Below are positions 36,674 to 44,021 of a stretch of 64,000 bases of DNA, in pieces (the first letter of the stretch is position 1; the number at the start of each line of letters is the position of its first letter). Source of the stretch: Pseudooceanicola batsensis HTCC2597 (GTDB lineage: Bacteria; Pseudomonadota; Alphaproteobacteria; Rhodobacterales; Rhodobacteraceae); assembly GCF_000152725.1 (NCBI RefSeq), contig NZ_AAMO01000008.1, positions 62,001-126,000 of the forward strand, read 5' to 3'. The position numbers and the translations under genes are program-made. The notes under the pieces were generated by a model. That model was not told the origin of the DNA. It ran no database searches and saw nothing but the letters and a program-made list of their open reading frames with translations.

Positions 36674-37882
36674 CTAGGCGGGGGCGATGCGCATCCCGTC
36701 GGCGGGCCATGGGGGAAAGCGGCGGGTGGATATATCCAGGTCCTGCGGCGGCACCCGATAGCCCATGGAAGTCAGGGCCAGTATCGCCTCGGTGAGCAGG
36801 GCCATCGTCAGCCACTCGCCGGGACAGCGGTGGTCGAGGTGATAATCGCCGCCGCCCTGCGGGACCAGACGATCCGCCCGGGGGTCGCGATGACGGTCCG
36901 GCCGGAAGTCCCCGGGCGCGGGCCAGGCGGCGGAATCGTGGTTGGTGCCGTAGAGATCGAGAAGCAGCCAGTCCCCTTTCGCGAAGGCGGTGCCGCGCCA
37001 GTCGAAGGGCTGAAGCACGCGACCGCCAATGACCGGAAAGAAGGGATAGACGCGGCGGACCTCCTCGCCGAGCCGGTGCGCGTCGTCTTCGCCAACCGGT
37101 CCGGCCGGCGCCATGTGCACGTGCAGCGCATGCGCAGCGAAGACGACAAAGCGGGCGACGGCCACGATCGGCCTCAGCACGTTCAGAAGCTCGACCCCGG
37201 CCACGTCATCACGCAGCGCCTCGCCATCGGCATCCCGGTGCCGCGCGATGCGGGCGATCACGCTGTCGCCGCCGCCGCTCCGAGCCGTAAGGATCGTCTC
37301 GCGCGCCCAGCGTTCCGACCGGGCCCGCAGCCAGCGGGCGCGCAGATGCGACGGGCCGAGGCCGCCCGCCCCCTCGATCATCGCCGAGAGCTCTTCCGCG
37401 CGCTGCGCCACATCCGTTCCCTCGGGATCGATGCCGGACCAGCGCAGGGCCACGCGCGTCATCACCGGGGGAAGTTCGTCGCGGAGCGCGACGGTGCGGC
37501 CCCGCCATCCATCGGCAGCCGTCTGCCATTCCTCGGCCAGCAGGCGGCGGGCTTCGCCCAGCCTGTCGTCGCCCATCATGTCCATGAAGAGCGCCTTGCG
37601 CACGCGATGCGCCGACCCGTCCAGCGTCTGGACGCTGCCACGATCCTGCAGAAGCGCCACGACGCTGGCCGGCATGGCGCCGCGCCGGGTCATCCGGCCG
37701 GGACGATAGAACGCCCGCACCGCCTCGGGTCCGCGCATGCACGTCACCGGACGCAGCATGAGCCGCGTGCGGAATGCGGGCGCGCCGACCCTGTCGCAGC
37801 CGTTGCCCACAAAGCGATACCCCTCGCGGAAAAAGGCGAGCGTGCTGTCGACGCCGGGCAGGTCCGGGATGCCGGACGCCAC
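36674..37882 (-). CDS. Cytochrome P450, CYP152 peroxygenase type
   Basis: 402 residues. The heme loop VPQGGGDYHLDHRCPGE (Cys353) and the I-helix segment LLNVLRPIVAVARF, with Arg-Pro in place of the usual acid-Thr pair, are hallmarks of CYP152 fatty-acid peroxygenases, which use hydrogen peroxide and bind the substrate carboxylate through that Arg. It therefore probably hydroxylates or decarboxylates fatty acids without a redox partner. The start is GTG (37880-37882), 4 bp after the SDR stop. It is the last gene of the four-gene operon led by the EcfG-type promoter at 40599-40623, linking it to peroxide/stress conditions. Confidence 0.9.
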   Translation of the reverse strand: MASGIPDLPGVDSTLAFFREGYRFVGNGCDRVGAPAFRTRLMLRPVTCMRGPEAVRAFYRPGRMTRRGAMPASVVALLQDRGSVQTLDGSAHRVRKALFMDMMGDDRLGEARRLLAEEWQTAADGWRGRTVALRDELPPVMTRVALRWSGIDPEGTDVAQRAEELSAMIEGAGGLGPSHLRARWLRARSERWARETILTARSGGGDSVIARIARHRDADGEALRDDVAGVELLNVLRPIVAVARFVVFAAHALHVHMAPAGPVGEDDAHRLGEEVRRVYPFFPVIGGRVLQPFDWRGTAFAKGDWLLLDLYGTNHDSAAWPAPGDFRPDRHRDPRADRLVPQGGGDYHLDHRCPGEWLTMALLTEAILALTSMGYRVPPQDLDISTRRFPPWPADGMRIAPA

Positions 37883-37886
37883 GTGG

Positions 37887-38669
37887 TCAGCCCTCTTCCG
37901 GTTCCGCCATCCGGCGGTGCATCTGCGACAGCACCGTGTCGGGGAGAAGTCCGGAAAACGTCGCCTGCACCTTGTTCATGAAGCCGGTGACCACGCCGCT
38001 CTGGCCCTTCATCATCGCGTCATACCCCTTGCGCGCCACCATGGCCGGATCGTCCTTGTCGTCGTCCTTGCCGACGGGGGTGTCCTCCATGTCGGCGCGG
38101 TCGAAGAACTCGGTCTCGGTCGGGCCGGGCATCAGGCAGGTGACGGTGACGTCGCTCTCCTTCAACTCGTTCCGCATCGCGTAGGACAGGCTGTCGAGAT
38201 AGGCCTTGGTGGCGTTGTAGACCGCGTGGAAGCTGCCCGGCATGAACCCCGCGATCGACCCGGTGACGAGGATCCGCCCGGTGCCCTGCCGCCGCAGCTT
38301 GCGACCCATACCGTGCAGCAGTTCGGTCGTGCCGGTGACGTTGAGGGCGATGACCTTGTGGATGTCGTCCAGATCCTGGTCGAGAAAGGCATCGCCGAGC
38401 CCGACACCGGCATTGGCGAAGAAATAATCCACGTGCCGGTCCCGGACCGTGTCGAGCAGCCGGGTCACACCGTCACTGCTGCCGAGGTCGGCGATCAGCG
38501 TATCCACCTCGGCGCCATCGGTCCGCAGGGTGCCGGCCACCGACTCCACCTCGGTCTCGTTGGCGACCAGCAGCAGATCGTGGCCCTCCTCGGCGCAGAT
38601 GCGCGCCAGTTCGAGGCCGATGCCGGTGGAGGCTCCGGTTATGATGGCAAAGCGTTTCGTCTCGGTCAT
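37887..38669 (-). CDS. SDR family oxidoreductase
   Basis: 260 residues. TGASTGIG (11-18) is the coenzyme motif, NAGVGL follows, and Ser plus YNATK supply the active site; the fold is a classical SDR of the DltE/short-chain type. The start at 38667-38669 has AAGGA 8 nt upstream; the longer frame before it lacks a ribosome site. It is third in the stress operon, between a zinc ADH and the CYP152 gene. A lipid-derived hydroxy or oxo product could be its substrate (inference). Confidence 0.87.
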   Translation of the reverse strand: MTETKRFAIITGASTGIGLELARICAEEGHDLLLVANETEVESVAGTLRTDGAEVDTLIADLGSSDGVTRLLDTVRDRHVDYFFANAGVGLGDAFLDQDLDDIHKVIALNVTGTTELLHGMGRKLRRQGTGRILVTGSIAGFMPGSFHAVYNATKAYLDSLSYAMRNELKESDVTVTCLMPGPTETEFFDRADMEDTPVGKDDDKDDPAMVARKGYDAMMKGQSGVVTGFMNKVQATFSGLLPDTVLSQMHRRMAEPEEG

Positions 38670-38753
38670 GTCGCGGGTCCTTCTGTTGCGGGGATCGGAC
38701 GCACGCCGGCGCCGGACCACGACATGGCGCGGCCCGGCACCGGCATGAGCGTC

Positions 38754-39923
38754 TCAGGGGGTCAGGACCACCTTGGTCCATTCGTCCTGGCGGGAGTGGA
38801 AGTTCTCGTAGCCGCGCGGCGCCTCTTCCAGCGGCAGGCGGTGCGAGATCAGGAAGGTGGTGTCGATGTCGCCTTCCTGGATGCGGCGCAGCAGATCGTG
38901 GCTGTACTTCTGCACATGCGTCTGACCGGTGCGCCATTGCAGCCCCTTTTCCATGAAGGCGCCGGTCGGGAACTTGTCGAGAAAGCCGCCATAGACACCG
39001 GGCATCGAGATCCGGCCGCCCTTGCGCACCGCCATGATGGCCTCGCGCAGGACATGGCCGCGGTCGGCGCCGATGCCGACCTTCTGCTTGACCGTGTCCA
39101 CCACGTTGTCCGGCGCCATGCCGTGGCTTTCCATTCCCACGGCGTCGATCACCGCGTCGGGACCGATGCCGCCGGTCATCTCGCGCAGCGCCTCGAGCAC
39201 ATGGGTGCGGCGATAGTCGATGACCTTGGCACCCAGCTTCCGGGCGAGGTCGAGCCTGTTGGGGTAGTGGTCGATGGCGATGACCTGGTGCGCGCCCATC
39301 AGAAGCGCGCTCTGAACCGCGAACAGGCCGACCGGACCGCAGCCCCAGACGGCGACGGTGTCACCCTCTTCGATGTCGCAGTTCTCGGCCGCCATCCAGC
39401 CCGTGGGCAGGATATCCGACAGGAACAGCACCTCCTCGTCGGAGGGCCCGTCGGGGATGACAATCGGTCCGACATCCGAGAACGGCACCCGGACGTATTC
39501 CGCCTGCCCGCCGGGATAGCCGCCGGTCAGATGCGAATAGCCGAAGAGACCTGACAGCGCCTCGCCATAGAGCGGCTCGGTCAGGTCCTGCTTCTCGGCC
39601 GGGTTGGAATTGTCGCAGGCCGAGTATTGCTGCTTCATGCAGTGAAAGCATTTCCCGCAGGAGATGGTGAAGGGCACCACCACCCGCTGGTCCTTTTTCA
39701 GGGTGCTGTCGCGCCCGGTTTCCACCACCCGTCCCATGAATTCATGGCCGAGGATGTCGCCGTTCATCACGCCGGGGATGACCCCGTCGTAGAGGTGCAG
39801 GTCCGAGCCGCAGATCGCGGTGGCGGTGATCTCGATGATCGCGTCGCGCGGATTGACGATCTCGGGATCCGGGACCGAGTCCACCCGCACGTCGTGTTTT
39901 CCGTGGTATGTCAGTGCACGCAT
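38754..39923 (-). CDS. Zinc-dependent alcohol dehydrogenase (glutathione-independent formaldehyde dehydrogenase-like)
   Basis: 389 residues of the zinc MDR family. Cys38, His60 and Glu61 are catalytic-zinc ligands, and four structural-zinc Cys lie at 89, 92, 95 and 103. A Rossmann motif WGCGPVGLFA follows, and the long segment after it is like that of the formaldehyde-dismutase/FdhA branch. It oxidises an alcohol or aldehyde with NAD. The start at 39921-39923 has GAGGAGG 8 nt upstream. It is second in the stress operon, 13 bp after the SRPBCC gene. Confidence 0.9.
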   Translation of the reverse strand: MRALTYHGKHDVRVDSVPDPEIVNPRDAIIEITATAICGSDLHLYDGVIPGVMNGDILGHEFMGRVVETGRDSTLKKDQRVVVPFTISCGKCFHCMKQQYSACDNSNPAEKQDLTEPLYGEALSGLFGYSHLTGGYPGGQAEYVRVPFSDVGPIVIPDGPSDEEVLFLSDILPTGWMAAENCDIEEGDTVAVWGCGPVGLFAVQSALLMGAHQVIAIDHYPNRLDLARKLGAKVIDYRRTHVLEALREMTGGIGPDAVIDAVGMESHGMAPDNVVDTVKQKVGIGADRGHVLREAIMAVRKGGRISMPGVYGGFLDKFPTGAFMEKGLQWRTGQTHVQKYSHDLLRRIQEGDIDTTFLISHRLPLEEAPRGYENFHSRQDEWTKVVLTP

Positions 39924-39936
39924 TGTGCTGGCCTCC

Positions 39937-40572
39937 TCAGTCGGACGAGCGGTTGCGCGCGGTGGCAACCTCTCCGGTTTCCATCAGCATCTTGAATCGC
40001 TTCATCTCGCGGCGGCCCTGGACGCGGGGTTCGCGTTGAAAGAGCTTGGCGATCAACTGTCCGGCCGCGCCCGCGGGCGGGACGTAGGCGACGATCGCCT
40101 CGACCTCGGTGCCGCGGTCGGCGGGGGCGTCGCGGAACATCACCTTGCCCTCGGTGTCGATGTCCGAGCCGTCGACGGATCGCCAGGCGATCTCCTCGTT
40201 CTCGCGATCCGCGACGATCTCGGTCCGGATCCGGTACGAGGCGCCGCCGGGGCCGCGGATCGTCCAGAGCGAGGCTTCGCCATCCGGCACAACGCTGTCG
40301 ACGTTGTCCATCACCTGGGCGAGGTTCTCGAAGTCGCGCCAGAAAGTATAGAGTTCGGACCGGGGCCGGTTGATCGTCACGCTGCGGCCGGAAACGGCGT
40401 AGTCCCCATAGCGCGACTGGCGGCTGGTCCGGCCCGGCGCGCTGTCGGGATGGCCCGGCAGGCTCCTGCGCTCCTTAATGCGGGAATACGCGGTGTAGAC
40501 CAGCAGCCCCGCGCTGGCAGCGAGCAGAATGTCCGGCAAGGCCACTCCGGCTCGGGTTCGGGAATGTCTCAT
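39937..40572 (-). CDS. SRPBCC (cyclase/dehydrase-type) membrane-anchored protein
   Basis: 211 residues. One N-terminal hydrophobic helix (about 12-30) leads into a basic stretch and then a START-like SRPBCC domain (about 57-200) with SVTINRPRSELYTFWRDFEN, the usual coenzyme Q-binding/polyketide-cyclase-like opening. Such proteins are common in alphaproteobacterial stress regulons; the ligand is unknown. The ribosome site AAGGAG is 7 nt before the ATG at 40570-40572. It is the first gene of the operon reading to the P450, with an EcfG-type promoter 27 bp upstream. Confidence 0.82.
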   Translation of the reverse strand: MRHSRTRAGVALPDILLAASAGLLVYTAYSRIKERRSLPGHPDSAPGRTSRQSRYGDYAVSGRSVTINRPRSELYTFWRDFENLAQVMDNVDSVVPDGEASLWTIRGPGGASYRIRTEIVADRENEEIAWRSVDGSDIDTEGKVMFRDAPADRGTEVEAIVAYVPPAGAAGQLIAKLFQREPRVQGRREMKRFKMLMETGEVATARNRSSD

Positions 40573-40598
40573 GTCGTGTCTCCTTGATCCTTGCCGGT

Positions 40599-40623
40599 AA
40601 CCGGCCGTTGCCGGAGATGTTCC
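40599..40623 (-). promoter_or_regulatory. EcfG-type promoter, SRPBCC-ADH-SDR-P450 operon
   Basis: On the minus strand GGAAC, 16 nt, GGTT. It lies 27 bp before the start codon, matching the known EcfG consensus GGAAC-N16/17-cGTT. Confidence 0.75.
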
Positions 40624-40670
40624 CGGCGCGGTGGTGCAGGCGGCAAATCTCCGGTGCGGCTGACCATTCG

Positions 40671-40695
40671 GGAACAATCGTGCAACCGGCCGGTT
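40671..40695 (+). promoter_or_regulatory. EcfG-type promoter, 40726 gene
   Basis: GGAAC, 16 nt, GGTT, 31 bp before the start codon. It is back to back with the minus-strand site at 40599-40623. Confidence 0.75.
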
Positions 40696-40725
40696 TCCGG
40701 GCCTTGCAGACGCAAGGAGAATCTC

Positions 40726-41613
40726 ATGACCGTTGACACGCGCCGGCCGGCCCTCAGGAACGCCCGCACCGCGCTGGTGATCCATGACGAGGCGGCAGGT
40801 GGCATTCCCGCCGGGGAACTGGCGACCGGGGCGAACTTTCTCGGGTTGCATATCGAGACGAAGCGCGCCGAGGAGGATATCGGGGATCAGGACGGGCACG
40901 GGGATTTCGACCTTGTCATCGTCGCCGGCGGCGAAGACCTGTTTCACGAGACGGCCGGGCGATGGCTGGGCCGGGACAAGCCTCTTCTCTTCGTTCCCGC
41001 CGACCCGGATTGCGCCACCGCCCGCTTCCTCTCTCTGCCGCGCCGTGTCGAGGACATGTTCGAAAGCCTCGCCACCTGGCCCGGAGTGACGATACGGCCG
41101 GGGCGTATTCGCGGGGCCGGAGGCGAGACCACGTTCTGGCGCTCGGCGGGTCTCGGCGCGCTGGCGCAGGTCATGCAGGACGCCAAGCCGGATGCCGTCG
41201 CCGCACTGGCGGACACGGTGGCCGCGATCCCGGCGGGCGATGCCCGCCTTCGCGTCGACGGCGACCGGGTCGAGGGCAGATGGCTGATGCTCGAATGTCT
41301 TGTGCAGCCCGAGCCGCTGCCGCAGCTTCCGCTCGTGCCCGAGGCGATGCCGGGCGACGCGCTGCTGCACCTCTTCGCGCTGCCCGAGGACAGCCGCGAG
41401 GCGATGATCGACTGGATGCTCGCGCCCGACGGCCTGCCGCCGGGACGGATGATAGCGGGGCGCGAGGTCGAGGTCGAGGGATGGTCCGGACCCTGCCATG
41501 CCGACCTGGCACCGTTGCGGATGGACTCCTCCGGCCGGTTCGCGGCCGGATTATCACCCGAGACGGTCATTGTACTGGCCCCCGTACCGCGACCACGGAA
41601 CCTGAGCGGATGA
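40726..41613 (+). CDS. Uncharacterised protein, weak diacylglycerol/lipid-kinase-like N-terminus
   Basis: 295 residues with no firm family. The opening ALVIHDEAAGG and the later VIVAGGEDLFHETAGRWLG and LLFVPADPDCATAR echo the kinase fold of DAGK/sphingosine-kinase proteins (GGDGT, then the PLGT-like loop). The catalytic GGDGT is not conserved (GGEDL), so it may be an inactive or very divergent relative. The C-terminus VEGWSGPCHADLAPLRM also recalls the terminal beta domain of that family. The ribosome site AAGGAG is 6 nt before the ATG, and an EcfG-type promoter lies upstream. A stress-regulon gene of unknown role. Confidence 0.7.
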   Translation: MTVDTRRPALRNARTALVIHDEAAGGIPAGELATGANFLGLHIETKRAEEDIGDQDGHGDFDLVIVAGGEDLFHETAGRWLGRDKPLLFVPADPDCATARFLSLPRRVEDMFESLATWPGVTIRPGRIRGAGGETTFWRSAGLGALAQVMQDAKPDAVAALADTVAAIPAGDARLRVDGDRVEGRWLMLECLVQPEPLPQLPLVPEAMPGDALLHLFALPEDSREAMIDWMLAPDGLPPGRMIAGREVEVEGWSGPCHADLAPLRMDSSGRFAAGLSPETVIVLAPVPRPRNLSG

Positions 41614-41731
41614 GGCATCCCGAAAGGACCGTTCCGACCAGACGCAAGGAGAGGTGAACGCCCGGCGCGACGGAGCCAGCCGTTTCAGGCGCGGTCTCCC
41701 GCTCTCCGGTCGTTCGATGAACACAGCAGCC

Positions 41732-41767
41732 TTTTCCGAGCGCGGCGCGAAACGCCGCCTCGGAAAG
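41732..41767. terminator. Bidirectional terminator between convergent genes
   Basis: A stem of about 14 bp with one bulge (TTTCCGAG...GGCG / CGCCGCCTCGGAAA) and loop CGAAA, with T-rich and A-rich outer ends. It lies between the plus-strand gene ending at 41613 and the sigma gene ending at 41905. Confidence 0.62.
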
Positions 41768-41904
41768 TGTATGGGCGCAGCGCCTGTCAGGCGACGCCCG
41801 CGGTCGGGATGAAGACCAGAGCCTTCAGATCGAACGCCAACCCCTATCCCGAACAGGGACATTCAGCGCAGGCGGTTATCACACGGCAACATGCTTCTGC
41901 GGCG

Positions 41905-42420
41905 TCACACCTCGCGGTCGCCCAGATCCTCGATGATCATCGCCCGCGCACGGTTCACCCGGCTCTTCACCGTACCCATGGCGACCTCGCAGATCTCGGC
42001 GCTCGTCTCGTAGCTTTCGCCGAGCATCACCACCAGGATGAACATCTCGCGGTAATGAATCGGCAGGCGGTCGACGGCGGCCATCACCTCGTTGCCGCGG
42101 ATGGACCATTCCTGCGTGGGCGCGGTCCATGGGTTGGAGGAGACGCAATCCTCGTCCCCCGGGCGCTCGCGTCCGGATTTCACGCGACCGTTGTAGAAGG
42201 TGTTCCGCAGGATGGTGAAGAGCCAGGCCCGCAGGTTGGTGCCCTGCCGGAATTTTTCCCTGTGCCGGATCGCCTTGAGCAGCGTCTCCTGAACCAGATC
42301 GTCGGCTTCTTCGGCATTGCGCGCCAGAGAGCGCGCAAAGGCCCGCAGCGCGGGTATCCACTCCACCGTTTCCTCGGGGTCCAGACAGCCCGCTTCCTCG
42401 TCCGTTTGGTCTATTCGCAT
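41905..42420 (-). CDS. ECF sigma factor, EcfG-like (general stress response)
   Basis: 171 residues. Sigma region 2 (about 20-85) has DDLVQETLLKAIRH and GTNLRAWLFTILRNTFYN, the latter very like EcfG/RpoE2/SigT-type stress sigma factors. Region 4 (about 110-165) has LPIHYREMFILVVMLGESYETSAEICEVAMGTVKSRVNRAR. The start at 42418-42420 has GGAGG 4 nt upstream; the longer upstream frame has no such site. In alphaproteobacteria EcfG directs the general stress response and is held by NepR, which PhyR removes. A NepR-like gene lies 0.9 kb away; no PhyR is in the window. Sites matching its known promoter consensus surround it. Confidence 0.88.
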   Translation of the reverse strand: MRIDQTDEEAGCLDPEETVEWIPALRAFARSLARNAEEADDLVQETLLKAIRHREKFRQGTNLRAWLFTILRNTFYNGRVKSGRERPGDEDCVSSNPWTAPTQEWSIRGNEVMAAVDRLPIHYREMFILVVMLGESYETSAEICEVAMGTVKSRVNRARAMIIEDLGDREV

Positions 42421-42606
42421 CGCGCCTCCAACATGCGCCGCCACACACGCATTCCGCTCAGCCGAAGCCAAGGTTTCAGGGGACGCCATTGATCCGAGCG
42501 CCTTCGGCGTCCCGCGTCACTCGATACCTGCCCGGGGTCTCGCGCCATGCGCGCCGTGGTTATCGCCCCTGCCCGACTGACGCCAGCAAGCAGCGTCCCA
42601 ATGGAC

Positions 42607-42631
42607 AACTACATGCGGCGGGCATGGTTCC
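42607..42631 (-). promoter_or_regulatory. Possible EcfG-type promoter of the sigma gene (autoregulation)
   Basis: Minus strand GGAAC, 16 nt, AGTT; weaker than the other sites at the -10 and 187 bp from the start codon. Confidence 0.45.
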
Positions 42632-42675
42632 AGTGGCTCCGTCCGCTCGCGTCGATACGCGAAGAAATGCCGGCG

Positions 42676-42701
42676 GGAACAAACCCCGGTCCGGTGCGGT
42701 T
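42676..42701 (+). promoter_or_regulatory. EcfG-type promoter, DUF892 gene
   Basis: GGAAC, 17 nt, GGTT, 57 bp before the 42758 start codon. Confidence 0.75.
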
Positions 42702-42757
42702 CAGGGAGTTCACGACGGCCACCCGGCCGGACAGCTCACAATCGGAAGGAGTTTGAA

Positions 42758-43258
42758 ATGGCACTGTTCTCGAAGGACATCACCTCGAAACACGATCTCT
42801 TCCTGCATACGATGCGGGACATCTACTATGCGGAGAAGCAGATCGAGAAGGCCCTGCCCAAGATGATCTCGAAGGCCTCGGACGGGCCGCTTAAGGAAGG
42901 CTTCGAATCCCACCTCGAGGAAACCCACGGGCACGTGAAACGGCTCGAGGATGCGTTCAAGGCGCTCGGCGAAGAGGCCAAGGGTGTCGAATGCCCGGCC
43001 ATCGACGGCATCATCAAGGAGGCCGAGGAAGTCGCCGGCGAGGTCGGGGACCAGGAGGTGCTCGACGCGGCTCTGGCAGCGGCGGCGCAGGCCGTGGAGC
43101 ATTACGAGATGTCGCGCTACGGCACGCTCATCGCGTGGTCGAAGGAAATGGGCCACGACGAATGCACCCGGCTCTTCGAATCCACGCTGGAAGAGGAAAA
43201 GGCCGCCGACAAGAAACTGACCGAAGTGGCCGAAAGCCGGCTGAACAAGGCTGCTTGA
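42758..43258 (+). CDS. Ferritin-like DUF892 family protein (YciE/YciF-like)
   Basis: 166 residues, all alpha-helical, opening with the family segment KHDLFLHTMRDIYYAEKQIEKALPKM. Conserved carboxylate/His positions (HLEETHGHVKR, EHYEMSRYG, EEEKAADKKL) build the di-iron ferritin-like bundle. Relatives are induced by osmotic and general stress; their exact reaction is not settled. The ribosome site AAGGAG lies before the ATG, and an EcfG-type promoter is upstream. It is cytosolic, with no signal peptide. Confidence 0.92.
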   Translation: MALFSKDITSKHDLFLHTMRDIYYAEKQIEKALPKMISKASDGPLKEGFESHLEETHGHVKRLEDAFKALGEEAKGVECPAIDGIIKEAEEVAGEVGDQEVLDAALAAAAQAVEHYEMSRYGTLIAWSKEMGHDECTRLFESTLEEEKAADKKLTEVAESRLNKAA

Positions 43259-43266
43259 CATCGGCT

Positions 43267-43297
43267 GGCAGGCCTCTCGCCCCGCCAGGGGCCTGCC
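43267..43297. terminator. Hairpin between convergent genes 42758 and 43309
   Basis: Perfect 8-bp arms GGCAGGCC/GGCCTGCC starting 9 bp after the DUF892 stop. There is no T-run; it may serve both strands. Confidence 0.5.
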
Positions 43298-43308
43298 CCC
43301 CGCGCCGG

Positions 43309-43464
43309 TCAGCCCTGATCGCGCAGCAGCCGCTGAAGTTCCCGCGCGAGATCGAGAAGCCGTTCAGGCGTTTCCTCGCGCTCGATCGCCTCGAGCTGTT
43401 CCCGGAGGGAGGCCTCGATCGGCGCTCCGGTTACGGGACCGGCGCCCTTCTCTTCGTCTTTCAT
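43309..43464 (-). CDS. NepR-like small anti-sigma factor candidate
   Basis: 51 residues, highly charged. The C-terminal 30 residues (IEASLREQLEAIEREETPERLLDLARELQRLL) follow the NepR pattern: an amphipathic helix with LR..., a short acidic turn ending [E/V]xPxR, then hLDLhxxL. NepR proteins are 50-70 residues, bind and sequester EcfG-type sigma factors, and are usually encoded beside them. Here the sigma gene is 0.9 kb away on the same strand. The chosen start, ATG 43462-43464, has AAGGG 8 nt upstream. A longer frame from 43545 has no ribosome site and no conservation I can see. The assignment rests on short similarity. Confidence 0.6.
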   Translation of the reverse strand: MKDEEKGAGPVTGAPIEASLREQLEAIEREETPERLLDLARELQRLLRDQG

Positions 43465-43724
43465 CCCGACTGCCCTTCGCCTGTACGGTTCTGCGTCTCG
43501 ACCGGCCTCCGGAATGGATCGCAAAGGGGTCGGCGGAAGAGACACTGTATCACGATCCGACTGGCAGAGAATGCCGGGCGGGCTGAGGGGCGATCAATTT
43601 TCCGTTGTGTTGTGCAGAAAGCAACGCCCCGCCCATGCGAAAATGTATCGGGTCTCGGGGGATGCGGGCCCCCGCAGCTCCGGCGAAACCGGCCGGTCCT
43701 GCGGGGACAGGGCGAACCACGGTC

Positions 43725-43994
43725 CTATCCGTCGCTTCGGTCGACGAACTTGTTGAACCGGCTGGTCTGCCCGTCCTCGGTCATGTCCTGGTGGAGGAAG
43801 GCCAGGTCCCGCTGCTCGAAGATGCTGAAGAAGTCTTCCCAGTTAATCGGTTCGAGGCTCTCGTCCTTCGGCTCGAAGTCGATCCGTAGAACGCCCCCCT
43901 CTCCGGTATCGCGCACGCGGGCCGGTGTGCCGCCCCGCGCCTCGACCCATTTGCGGATCACGTCATGATCGGTGGTGCTTGCTGCTTCGCTCAT
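43725..43994 (-). CDS. Small conserved hypothetical protein
   Basis: 89 residues, acidic, soluble. The pattern DHDVIRKWVEARGGTPARV, then LRIDF, INWEDFFSIFEQRDLAFLHQD and SRFNKFVDR is one I recognise as recurring in small uncharacterised proteins of alphaproteobacteria; no function is known to me. The ribosome site AGGAG is 6 nt before the ATG. It lies 28 bp downstream of the Gfo/Idh/MocA gene on the same strand, so it may be the third gene of that operon and share its stress promoter at 46078. Confidence 0.75.
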   Translation of the reverse strand: MSEAASTTDHDVIRKWVEARGGTPARVRDTGEGGVLRIDFEPKDESLEPINWEDFFSIFEQRDLAFLHQDMTEDGQTSRFNKFVDRSDG

Positions 43995-44021
43995 GGTTCT
44001 CTCCTGGTCGTGATGTTCCGG

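Larger units (their letters stand above)
42421..42757. other. Divergent intergenic, sigma gene / ferritin-like gene, 337 bp
   Basis: Contains the minus-strand GGAAC site of the sigma gene (42607-42631) and the plus-strand site of the DUF892 gene (42676-42701). A long untranslated leader (about 180 nt) would precede the sigma gene if it starts at that site. I see no other gene. Confidence 0.5.

Noticed and set aside
42421..42489. Longer form of the sigma factor starting at 42489
   Set aside because: The ATG at 42420 has GGAGG just upstream; the added 23 residues have no conservation pattern.
43465..43545. Longer form of the NepR-like protein from 43545
   Set aside because: No ribosome site, and the added residues are Pro/Arg-rich filler outside the NepR-like pattern.
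41905..43994. A PhyR-type response regulator expected beside EcfG/NepR
   Set aside because: Looked for in both strands of this stretch and the wider island; no receiver domain with a sigma-like N-terminus is present.
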